Both the position numbers and the translations under genes were made by a program. Shown here in pieces: positions 1-7,380 of a stretch of 64,000 nucleotides of DNA; positions within the stretch are counted from its first letter, which is position 1, and each line of letters starts with the position of its first letter. A model generated the notes under the pieces. It was not told where the DNA came from and made no database searches. It saw nothing but the letters and a program-made list of their open reading frames with translations. This DNA is from Nocardia lijiangensis NBRC 108240 (GTDB lineage Bacteria > Actinomycetota > Actinomycetes > Mycobacteriales > Mycobacteriaceae): positions 1 to 64,000 of the forward strand of contig NZ_BDBP01000056.1 of NCBI RefSeq assembly GCF_001613045.1, read 5' to 3'.

Positions 1-494
1 GCCTCGGCCTTCGCGCGCTCCAGCGTCGCCCGTGCCGCGGCGGCGACCACGGCTTGCTCGCGACGGCGTTCGCCGTTGGCGATGGCGTTGAGGTAGCGGC
101 GTACCGAGGGTGGAGTCGACTGCATTTCCTGCGGGTGGGCGAAGAACACCCGCAGCGCTTCGTTCGGGCCGGGATTGCGTTCGCTGAATCCCCAGTGGAA
201 CGGTGCGTCGGCGCCTGCCAGCAGCAGCGTCGCGATCAGCCCTGCGATGAGCACGCGATGCTTGCGGAGCAGCGCGCGGTAGTCCTGCTGTTTCTGCTCG
301 CTCCACAGCTCCCGCAGGTCGGGACGGGGGCGACGGCGTAGCTCGCCGAACTCCGCGCGGGCGCGGCGCAGCAGGTCGCGCGGGTGGTAGCCGGACGATT
401 CCCGCATCCTGGCACGCCAATTCGGCGGAATGACGCCGATGCCACCCACTCCGCGTACCCGCTCGAGCCCCGCGCGGCGAGCCTTGTCAAGCAT
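1..494 (-). CDS. uncharacterised single-pass membrane protein, N-terminal part (cut by window edge)
   Basis: I do not recognise this gene. Reading from an ATG at 494 towards the left edge gives 164 uninterrupted codons, and the frame runs off the window. The first 75 residues are basic and soluble. One hydrophobic segment follows near residues 84-98 (VLIAGLIATLLLAG). The part after it is hydrophilic, ends in an Arg/Ala/Glu-rich helix and probably lies outside the membrane. It is divergent from the aminotransferase gene. An internal Met near residue 30 is an alternative start. No function can be inferred. Confidence 0.6.
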   Translation of the reverse strand, partial: MLDKARRAGLERVRGVGGIGVIPPNWRARMRESSGYHPRDLLRRARAEFGELRRRPRPDLRELWSEQKQQDYRALLRKHRVLIAGLIATLLLAGADAPFHWGFSERNPGPNEALRVFFAHPQEMQSTPPSVRRYLNAIANGERRREQAVVAAAARATLERAKAE

Positions 495-622
495 TACGCC
501 GACCTTAGCCGTGCGCGCGAGCGGGACGCGCGGATGCGAGCGCATGTCGGCAGGGAAAGCTCTTCGGCGAAAGCCGAGCGTTGCCGACATGCCTGCGCGC
601 GCGAGGGTCTACCGTCTGTCGG

Positions 623-1792
623 GTGTCTGGAGAATCTCGCCGGTCGACCATTCCACCTTTCTACGTGATGGATGTCTGGAAAGCCGCCGCGGAGCGCGCC
701 CGAACCCACGGCGACGTGCTCGTCCTCGCGGCCGGTCAGCCGTCGACGCCCGCACCCGCCCCGGTGCTGCGCGCGACCAAGGCCGCGATCGACTCCGAAT
801 TGCTCGGCTACACAGAGACTTTCGGCATCCTTCAGCTGCGCGAGGCGATCGCGGAGCATCACAGGGACACCTACGGCTACGACGTCGACCCCGACGAGGT
901 GGTGGTGACGACCGGCTCGTCCGGCGCGTTCACCCTCATCTTCCTTGCGGCCTTCGACGCGGGCGACACCGTGGTGGTGGCCAGGCCCGGCTATCCGGCG
1001 TACCGCAACACCCTCACCGCGCTCGGTTGCCGGGTGGTCGAATTGGACTGCGGCCCCGACACCCGGTTCCAGCCGACCGTCGCCATGCTCGACGCGTTGC
1101 CCGAGCCGCCCGCCGGTCTGGTGGTCGCCAGCCCGGCCAATCCCACCGGAACCATGATCGCGCCCGCCGAGCTCGCGGCGCTGGCCCGATGGTGCGACGC
1201 GCACGGGACCCTGCTGATCTCCGATGAGATCTATCACGGCATCACCTACGAGACCGCGGGCTCGGACGCGCGGACCTCCTCCGCGTGGGAGACCTCGCGC
1301 GAATCCGTGGTTATCGGCTCGGTATCCAAGTACTTCTCCATGACCGGCTGGCGCCTCGGCTGGATGCTGGCGCCGAGCCGGTTGCGGCCCGCGCTGCAAC
1401 GACTGGCCTCGAACATGACGGTGTGCCCGCCCGCCGTGTCCCAGTACGCGGCGCTGCACGCTTTCGGCTCGGAGGCCAAGACCGAGCTGGACGGTCACGT
1501 CCAGCGCTACGCGGTCAACCGGCGGCTGCTGCTCGACGGGCTGCCGAAACTCGGGATCACCGATCTCGCGCCCGCCGACGGCGCCTTCTACGCTTACGCC
1601 GATATCGGCCACCTCACCGACGATTCGCGCACGTGGTGTGCCGAGGTGCTCGAGCACACCGGGGTTGCGCTGGCGCCCGGCATCGACTTCGACACCGTGG
1701 CCGGACGCCGCACCGTTCGCTTCTCGTTTGCGGGCGCCACCGCGGACATCGAGGCGGCGCTGCTGCGGCTCGGCTACTATCTGCGCGCTTGA
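623..1792 (+). CDS. pyridoxal-phosphate-dependent class I/II aminotransferase
   Basis: A fold-type I aminotransferase of 389 residues, normal for the family, which moves an amino group between an amino acid and a 2-oxo acid. The PLP lysine lies in SVSKYFSMTGWR at about residue 236. The cofactor-contacting SPANPTGT and SDEIYH segments come before it and an RFSF arginine motif near the C-terminus should bind the substrate carboxylate. I chose the GTG at 623 because the product then begins at the conserved SRRSTIPPFYVMDVW stretch; an upstream ATG at 581 adds 14 residues with no family resemblance. The substrate cannot be read from the sequence. A TetR regulator follows after 129 bp. Confidence 0.85.
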   Translation: MSGESRRSTIPPFYVMDVWKAAAERARTHGDVLVLAAGQPSTPAPAPVLRATKAAIDSELLGYTETFGILQLREAIAEHHRDTYGYDVDPDEVVVTTGSSGAFTLIFLAAFDAGDTVVVARPGYPAYRNTLTALGCRVVELDCGPDTRFQPTVAMLDALPEPPAGLVVASPANPTGTMIAPAELAALARWCDAHGTLLISDEIYHGITYETAGSDARTSSAWETSRESVVIGSVSKYFSMTGWRLGWMLAPSRLRPALQRLASNMTVCPPAVSQYAALHAFGSEAKTELDGHVQRYAVNRRLLLDGLPKLGITDLAPADGAFYAYADIGHLTDDSRTWCAEVLEHTGVALAPGIDFDTVAGRRTVRFSFAGATADIEAALLRLGYYLRA

Positions 1793-1921
1793 ACGGTATG
1801 TCCGACAACAAGTTTCCACAGTTCGGCACCAGCAACGCCCAGATGAGGTAAAACAACGATTGCTGGGTTTCGACTACCGATTTCGCACGGATGAACTGAT
1901 GACGACTGGCACGATGGCACG

Positions 1922-2560
1922 GTGATAACCGCGACGACCCCGAAAGGCGAACGGCGTCGCCAGGCTCTGGTAGCGGCCGCCGCCGAGTTGTTACTCGAAG
2001 GCGGATTCGATGCGGTGCGGCATCGCTCGGTTGCCACGCGCGCGGACCTACCGCTCGCCTCGACCACGTACTACTTCGAGTCCCTGGAGGACCTGATCGC
2101 CCGCGCGGTCGAGTTCAGCGGGAACGCGGAGCTGGACGCGATGCGCCGCAGGGTCGGCGAGGTGAGTCACCGCCGCCGCGGTGCCGAGGCGACCGTCGAC
2201 CTGGTGCTGGATCTGCTGGTCGGCACCGACCGGCACGACGAGGGCGCGCGGGGTCAGCTGATCGCCCGCTACGAGCGCTCGGTGGCCTCGGCGCGACACC
2301 CCGAGCTACGTGAGGTCCAGCTACGCCTGCGCGCCCAGCTCGACGAGCTGCTCGCCGACGTGCTGCGGCGTTCGGACCGGCTGGTGCGGCCCGAACAGCT
2401 GCGCAGGCTGGTCGCGGTGGTGGACGGCGCGGTGGTCGCGGCACTGAGCGAAAGCAACCCGGAACCCCGGCGGATGGCGCGCGGCGCGCTGCTCGAGGTG
2501 ATCGATATCGTCGCCCCGGCGACGCCGCAGCAAGCGGACAGGTTCCGAGCACTAGACTGA
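1922..2560 (+). CDS. TetR-family transcriptional regulator
   Basis: This 212-residue protein has a TetR-type helix-turn-helix over residues 8-55 (RRRQALVAAAAELL, then HRSVATRADLPLASTTYYF). A helical ligand-binding domain follows. The start is a GTG, and the last codons end only 6 bp before purB, so the two genes may be co-transcribed. The ligand and target are unknown. The aminotransferase upstream and purB downstream are the only nearby candidates for regulation, and no clear operator palindrome stands out in the 129 bp before it. Confidence 0.85.
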   Translation: MITATTPKGERRRQALVAAAAELLLEGGFDAVRHRSVATRADLPLASTTYYFESLEDLIARAVEFSGNAELDAMRRRVGEVSHRRRGAEATVDLVLDLLVGTDRHDEGARGQLIARYERSVASARHPELREVQLRLRAQLDELLADVLRRSDRLVRPEQLRRLVAVVDGAVVAALSESNPEPRRMARGALLEVIDIVAPATPQQADRFRALD

Positions 2561-2566
2561 CCAGAC

Positions 2567-3988
2567 GTGAGTCTCGTCCCGAATGTCCTCGCCACCCGTT
2601 ACGCCAGTCCCGGACTGGTGCACCTGTGGTCGCCCGAGCACAAGATCGTGCTGGAACGGCGGCTGTGGCTGGAGGTGCTGCGGGCACAGTCCGAGCTCGG
2701 CATCGACATCCCGGCCGGGGTGATCGCCGACTACGAGCGCGTGATCGACCACGTCGACCTCGCGTCCATCGCCGAGCGCGAGCGGGTCACCCGGCACGAC
2801 GTGAAGGCGCGCATCGAGGAATTCAACGCGCTGGCCGGGCACGAGCACGTGCACAAGGGCATGACCAGCCGCGACCTCACCGAGAACGTCGAGCAGCTGC
2901 AGATCCGGCTCTCGCTCGAGCACGTGCACGCGCACGGCGTGGCCATCGCGGCGCGGCTGGCCGAGCGCGCGGCCGAGTACCAGACCGTGGTCATGGCGGG
3001 CCGCTCGCACAACGTGGCGGCGCAGGCCACCACCCTCGGCAAGCGCTTCGCCTCGGCCGCCGACGAACTGCTGATCGCGCTGACCAGGCTGCGCGAACTC
3101 ATCGACCGCTATCCGCTGCGCGGCATCAAGGGCCCGATGGGCACCGCGCAGGACATGCTCGACCTGCTCGGCGGCGACCCGGCCAAGCTGGCCACGCTGG
3201 AACAGCAGGTGGCGAGGCACCTCGGGTTCGCGACCGTGTTCACCAGCGTGGGTCAGGTGTACCCGCGCTCGCTCGACCACGACGTGCTCTCCACGCTGGT
3301 GCAGGTGGGCGCGGGCCCGTCCTCGTTCGCGCACACGATCCGGCTGATGGCGGGACACGAGCTGGTCACCGAGGGCTTCCAGCCCGGGCAGGTGGGCAGC
3401 TCGGCCATGCCGCACAAGATGAACACGCGTTCGTGCGAGCGGGTCAACGGCTTGCAGGTGGTGCTGCGCGGTTATGCCTCGATGGCCGCAGAGCTGGCGG
3501 GCGCGCAGTGGAACGAAGGCGACGTGTTCTGTTCCGTGGTGCGCCGTGTCGCGCTGCCGGACGCGTTCTTCGCCATCGACGGCATGATGGAGACCTTCCT
3601 CACCGTGCTCGCCGAATTCGGCGCGTACCCCGCGGTGATCTCCCGCGAGCTGGATCGCTACCTGCCGTTCCTCGCCACCACCCGCATCCTGATGGCCGCG
3701 GTCCGCGCGGGTGTCGGCCGGGAGACCGCGCACGAGGTCATCAAGGAGCACGCCGTCGCCGTCGCCCTCGCCATGCGCGAACAGGGCCGCGAGCCCGACC
3801 TGCTGGACCGCCTCGCCGCCGATCACCGCCTCCCCCTCGACCGCCCGGCCCTCGACGCCGCCCTCGCCGACAAGTCCGCCTTCATCGGCGCCGCGGGCGC
3901 CCAAGCCGCCGACGTCATCGCCCAGGTCCAGAAACTGGTCGACGCCTACCCCGAAGCCGCCCGCTACACCCCGTCCCCGATCCTCTAG
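2567..3988 (+). CDS. purB: adenylosuccinate lyase
   Basis: Adenylosuccinate lyase catalyses two fumarate-releasing steps of purine synthesis, SAICAR to AICAR and adenylosuccinate to AMP. The 473-residue protein shows the fumarase/aspartase superfamily signature SSAMPHKMNTR near residue 282, the MTSRDLTENV segment near residue 99 and the GRSHNVAAQ segment near residue 144. The start is a GTG 6 bp after the TetR gene. It is the first of six purine genes on this strand in the window. A hairpin terminator lies just downstream. Confidence 0.95.
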   Translation: MSLVPNVLATRYASPGLVHLWSPEHKIVLERRLWLEVLRAQSELGIDIPAGVIADYERVIDHVDLASIAERERVTRHDVKARIEEFNALAGHEHVHKGMTSRDLTENVEQLQIRLSLEHVHAHGVAIAARLAERAAEYQTVVMAGRSHNVAAQATTLGKRFASAADELLIALTRLRELIDRYPLRGIKGPMGTAQDMLDLLGGDPAKLATLEQQVARHLGFATVFTSVGQVYPRSLDHDVLSTLVQVGAGPSSFAHTIRLMAGHELVTEGFQPGQVGSSAMPHKMNTRSCERVNGLQVVLRGYASMAAELAGAQWNEGDVFCSVVRRVALPDAFFAIDGMMETFLTVLAEFGAYPAVISRELDRYLPFLATTRILMAAVRAGVGRETAHEVIKEHAVAVALAMREQGREPDLLDRLAADHRLPLDRPALDAALADKSAFIGAAGAQAADVIAQVQKLVDAYPEAARYTPSPIL

Positions 3989-4000
3989 CGGTACACGCGA

Positions 4001-4036
4001 AACCCGGCTGCCCACCGTCCGGTGAAGAGCCGGGTT
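4001..4036 (+). terminator. hairpin terminator after purB
   Basis: A 9-bp perfect stem (AACCCGGCT at 4001-4009 with AGCCGGGTT at 4028-4036) lies 12 bp after the purB stop. No T-run follows, which is common in high-GC actinomycetes. Confidence 0.55.
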
Positions 4037-4221
4037 CACGCGGAACGCAGGTGCTGGTCGTCCGGCCAGGACCTGCGTCCACTTCCCCGGCTAGTGCCCG
4101 GGGCCGCTCGAGCCTACGAGCAGACATCACCGCGGTACATCGAATTGATTGCGCGGGGCGGCGTGCCTATCGAGCGGGATGCGTCGGCTCGGCGGCTGCC
4201 GCGGGGCGGTTAGGGTGCGGT

Positions 4222-4665
4222 GTGGATCCGTACACGATTTTCGACGACATCATTGCCGGGCGGGCGCCGGCTTCCAAGGTGTACGAGGACGACGACGTGG
4301 TCGCGTTCATGGATATCCGGCCGATGACGCCGGGGCATCTGCTGGTGGTGCCGAGGGTGGCGGCGCGTTGTCTGGCGGAGCTGGATCCTGCGGTCGGCGG
4401 GAAGCTGTTTCAGGTGGGGCAGCGGTTGGCGGGGGCGTTGCGGGAGAGCGAAGTGGGGTGTGACGGAGTCAACTTCTTTCTCGCCGACGGTGTGACGGCG
4501 GGCCAGGAGGTGTTCCACGTGCACCTGCACGTCATCCCGCGGACCCCGGGCGACGGGTTCGGGCTGCGCGGGCGGCCGACCAGTCCGCGCCGCGCTGACC
4601 TGGACTATCTGGCCGGATCCATTCGCGGGGCGCTGGCGCGGACGGAGCACGCCGGGGGTCTGTGA
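4222..4665 (+). CDS. HIT-family nucleotide hydrolase/transferase
   Basis: A 147-residue histidine-triad protein. These enzymes cleave nucleoside phosphoramidates or dinucleotides using the middle histidine of HxHxH. The triad appears as VFHVHLHVIPR near residues 97-107, and the N-terminal IFDDIIAGRAPASKVYEDD block is typical of the family. The GTG at 4222 gives VDPYTIF, the usual start. The frame is open for a long way upstream but that extension overlaps purB and is not family-like. The substrate is unknown. Confidence 0.9.
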   Translation: MDPYTIFDDIIAGRAPASKVYEDDDVVAFMDIRPMTPGHLLVVPRVAARCLAELDPAVGGKLFQVGQRLAGALRESEVGCDGVNFFLADGVTAGQEVFHVHLHVIPRTPGDGFGLRGRPTSPRRADLDYLAGSIRGALARTEHAGGL

Positions 4666-4708
4666 CCGCCGGGCAGGCGTGAAAGCCCTTACGTACTGGG
4701 CAGTTTGC

Positions 4709-4714
4709 TATAGA
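4709..4714 (+). promoter_or_regulatory. candidate -10 element of the antigen-85-like gene
   Basis: TATAGA lies in the 134-bp gap before the esterase gene, in an otherwise GC-rich context. No convincing -35 partner is visible. It would give a 5' leader of about 80 nt. Confidence 0.3.
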
Positions 4715-4799
4715 GAAGCCGGGATTTCGAATCTCCTCCGCGAGTCCATCGAGTGGGTTACGTTGAATGCCATTCCCATGCGGTGAGGGAGGGTGAGAC

Positions 4800-5759
4800 G
4801 TGCGGCGTCCTCGAGTTGCTGTTGCGGTGCTGGCCTTTTCGATGGCGATGATCGGGCCGGTGGTGGTCGAACCGGCGCGGGCGGCGGCCGCGCAGATCGT
4901 GCGCATCGATGACCGGAGCCCGACCCGGTCCTCGATGTTCGTCGATTCCCCGGCGATGGGCCGCACGGTCCAGGTCGACGTGCTGCACCCGGCCCACGGC
5001 GACTCCCGGCCCGCCTACTACCTGCTGGACGGCCTCGATCCCGGTGTCGGCCAGAGCACCTGGACCAACGCGACCGACGCCGAGGCATTCTTCCGCGGCA
5101 AGAACGTCAATGTGGTGTTGCCCGTCGGCGGCCAGGCCAGCTACTACACGGACTGGCAGCAGGACGACCCGCACTTCGGCCGCTACCGCTGGGAAACCTT
5201 CCTCACCAGGGAACTACCGCCGCTGATCGACGAGAACTTCGACGGCAACGGCGTCAACGCGATCGGCGGCCTGTCCATGGGCGGCAGCGCGGCCTTCATC
5301 CTGGCCGCCCGCCACCCGCACCTGTACCGCGCGATCGCCGGCTACAGCGCCTGCCCGGACACCGGTCTGGCCACCGGCGGGGTGATGTTCTCCATCGCCA
5401 ACCGCGGCGGCAACCCGGTCAACATGTGGGGCGCGCCGGGCAGCCGGGCCTGGGCCGAGCACGATCCCTCGCTCATGGCGGATCGCTTGCGCGGCAAGAC
5501 GATCTACCTGTCCACCGGCACCGGCGTGCCCGGTCCGCACGAGGCAGAACTCAAGCCGCAGCTGGTCGAGAACGTCTTCCTCGGCGGTCCGGTGGAGGTC
5601 GGCATCAACACCTGCGTGGTGGCCTTCGAGCGGCGGCTGCGCAGCCTGGCCATTCCGGCGCGCATCGATTACAGCCCGGTCGGCACCCACTCCTGGTCCT
5701 ATTGGCAGGACATGTTGCACGCCTCTTGGCCCGCCCTGAGCCGAGCCATCGGCGCCTGA
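4800..5759 (+). CDS. secreted mycolyltransferase/esterase of the antigen 85 type
   Basis: A 319-residue exported alpha/beta hydrolase of the esterase D/antigen 85 family, which in mycolate-containing actinomycetes moves mycolic acids between trehalose esters and arabinogalactan. A Sec signal peptide occupies about residues 1-30 (hydrophobic core VAVLAFSMAMIGPVVV, then an Ala-rich cleavage site). The nucleophile serine is in GGLSMGGSAA near residue 159 and the likely catalytic histidine in GTHSW near residue 299. It is shorter than antigen 85A-C with its extra loops, so true mycolyltransferase activity is inferred. The start is a GTG and a candidate -10 (TATAGA) lies 85 bp upstream. Confidence 0.8.
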   Translation: MRRPRVAVAVLAFSMAMIGPVVVEPARAAAAQIVRIDDRSPTRSSMFVDSPAMGRTVQVDVLHPAHGDSRPAYYLLDGLDPGVGQSTWTNATDAEAFFRGKNVNVVLPVGGQASYYTDWQQDDPHFGRYRWETFLTRELPPLIDENFDGNGVNAIGGLSMGGSAAFILAARHPHLYRAIAGYSACPDTGLATGGVMFSIANRGGNPVNMWGAPGSRAWAEHDPSLMADRLRGKTIYLSTGTGVPGPHEAELKPQLVENVFLGGPVEVGINTCVVAFERRLRSLAIPARIDYSPVGTHSWSYWQDMLHASWPALSRAIGA

Positions 5760-5771
5760 TCCGGCGCACCG

Positions 5772-5797
5772 CCCGGCGCGAGTTCGCTCGCGCCGGG
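5772..5797. terminator. bidirectional terminator between convergent genes
   Basis: An 11-bp perfect stem (CCCGGCGCGAG with CTCGCGCCGGG) is closed by a TTCG tetraloop. It sits exactly in the 48 bp between the convergent esterase and Old Yellow Enzyme genes. Confidence 0.7.
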
Positions 5798-5807
5798 CAT
5801 CGAACGA

Positions 5808-6896
5808 CTACAGCCGGGACAACTCGCTCTCCGACCACGCCGGATAGTCGGTGTAGCCCTTCGCGTCTCGCCCGTACAACCCTTCCTCGCGAACGGGAGC
5901 GAGCGGCAGGCCGCGCGAGATCCTTTCCACCAGATCGGGATTGGCGATGAAGGCCCGCCCGAACGACACGAGATCGGCGAGGCCGTCGCGCAGCGCCGCT
6001 TCCGCGCCTTCGGCATCGGTCGGCTCGCGGTTCTCGCCGATGTTCGCGATCAGCGTGCCGCTCCAGCGCGGTCGCAGATCGGCCAGCGCCGGATAGTCGT
6101 CGTTGTCGATGAGGTGCAGGTAGGCCAGCTCGCGACGATCGAGCTCGTCCACCAGCTCGCGGTACAGCGGCGCCGGATCGTCTTCGCGCATGTTGAATTG
6201 CGGGTTGCCGGGCGAGAGTCGGATGGCGGTGCGGCGCGAGCCGATCGCCGCGGCCACCGCGTCCACGATGGCCAGCGGCGCGCGCATGCGGTTGTCGATC
6301 GAACCGCCGTATTCGTCCGTGCGCAGGTTGGTGTTGTCGGCGAGGAACTGGTGGACCAGATAGCTGTTGGCGCCGTGGATTTCGACGCCGTCGAAACCTG
6401 CGGCGATCGCCTTGCGGGCGGATGCGGCGTACTGGCCGACGATCGCGGTGATGTCGTCGCGGCTCAGCACCCCCGGCGTGATCGGATCGGCCTTGCCGCC
6501 CTCGATCAGGTGCACGCGATCCGGATCGATCACCGCGGAGGGGCCCGCGGGCCAGGATCCGTCGATGCGGCCCAGCGGATGGCTCTTGCGGCCGCCGTGC
6601 ATCAGCTGGGCGAAGATTCGTCCGCCGTTGTCGTGCACCGCGGTGGTGACGCGGCGCCAGGCGTCGACGTGGGCTTCGGTCTCCAAGCCGGGTGACCACG
6701 CCTCGCTCTGGCCGGTCGAATGCGGCCAGATGCCTTCGGTGATGATCAATCCGGCGGCGGCGCGCTGTGCGTAGTAGTCGACGACATCGGGGGTGGGGGA
6801 GCCGTCCGGCAGCGAGCGCAGCCGGGTCATCGGGGACATGATGATCCGGTTCGGCAGGGCCAGGTCGTGGTTGCGGTAGGGCGTCAAGAGCTGCAT
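5808..6896 (-). CDS. Old Yellow Enzyme family alkene reductase
   Basis: An FMN-dependent ene-reductase of 362 residues that reduces activated C=C bonds, usually with NAD(P)H. Family marks are LPNRIIMSPMTRLR at the N-terminus, the QLMHGGR segment, the DGVEIHGANSYLVHQF motif and the late SFGRAFIANPDLV motif. The true start is the ATG at 6896; the frame stays open upstream into the MerR gene, which cannot be real. It is divergent from a MerR regulator, and its own promoter carries the MerR-type operator, so it is probably induced by an electrophile sensed by that regulator. Confidence 0.9.
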   Translation of the reverse strand: MQLLTPYRNHDLALPNRIIMSPMTRLRSLPDGSPTPDVVDYYAQRAAAGLIITEGIWPHSTGQSEAWSPGLETEAHVDAWRRVTTAVHDNGGRIFAQLMHGGRKSHPLGRIDGSWPAGPSAVIDPDRVHLIEGGKADPITPGVLSRDDITAIVGQYAASARKAIAAGFDGVEIHGANSYLVHQFLADNTNLRTDEYGGSIDNRMRAPLAIVDAVAAAIGSRRTAIRLSPGNPQFNMREDDPAPLYRELVDELDRRELAYLHLIDNDDYPALADLRPRWSGTLIANIGENREPTDAEGAEAALRDGLADLVSFGRAFIANPDLVERISRGLPLAPVREEGLYGRDAKGYTDYPAWSESELSRL

Positions 6897-6903
6897 GAAG
6901 CGT

Positions 6904-6934
6904 ACGCTAGAACCTGACATTGATGTCAGGTCAA
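6904..6934 (-). promoter_or_regulatory. MerR-type promoter/operator of the alkene reductase gene
   Basis: On the minus strand a -35 hexamer TTGACC (6934-6929) and a -10 TAGCGT (6909-6904) are separated by 19 bp, longer than the usual 17. The spacer holds most of an inverted repeat, ACCTGACAT and ATGTCAGGT around TG (6912-6931). A palindrome inside an over-long spacer is the hallmark of MerR-activated promoters. Confidence 0.7.
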
Positions 6935-6962
6935 GGCCGACGGGTTCGAGGAGTGGAACACA

Positions 6963-7370
6963 ATGCGCATCGGGGAACTGGCCGAGCGAACCGGCGTCAG
7001 CGTCCGGTCGCTGCGGTACTACGAGGACAAGGGCATGCTCGCCGCGGCCCGCAGCTCCGGAGGGCAGCGCGAATACCCGGAGGTGGCCGTGGACCGGGTG
7101 CACCGGATCCAGGAGATGTTCGCGGCCGGGCTGACCAGCGACACCATCGCCGACCTGCTCCCGTGCATCCATGACGAGGACGGCACGCCCAACGCCGCCG
7201 CGACCCCGTTCCTGGTCCGGAAGCTGACCGAGGAGCGGGCAAGGATCGACCGGGCGCTACGCGATCTGCACAGCACCTGCGAGGTGCTCGACGGCGTCAT
7301 CCGCGCCGCGGGCGGCGAGGCGCCGCCGCCGGAGTTCCATCGCGCCGAGGATTCGACGACCCGCAAGTAG
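6963..7370 (+). CDS. MerR-family transcriptional regulator
   Basis: The 135-residue protein begins with the MerR winged helix (MRIGELAERTGVSVRSLRYYED, about residues 1-70), followed by a long dimerisation helix (LVRKLTEERARIDRALRDL). It has one cysteine in the DNA-binding half of the effector region (LLPCIHD) and one in the helix (HSTCEVL), and no metal-binding cysteine cluster. An organic or redox signal is therefore more likely than a metal. It is divergent from the alkene reductase, with a 66-bp shared region carrying the operator. Confidence 0.9.
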   Translation: MRIGELAERTGVSVRSLRYYEDKGMLAAARSSGGQREYPEVAVDRVHRIQEMFAAGLTSDTIADLLPCIHDEDGTPNAAATPFLVRKLTEERARIDRALRDLHSTCEVLDGVIRAAGGEAPPPEFHRAEDSTTRK

Positions 7371-7380
7371 GGTGGACCGC

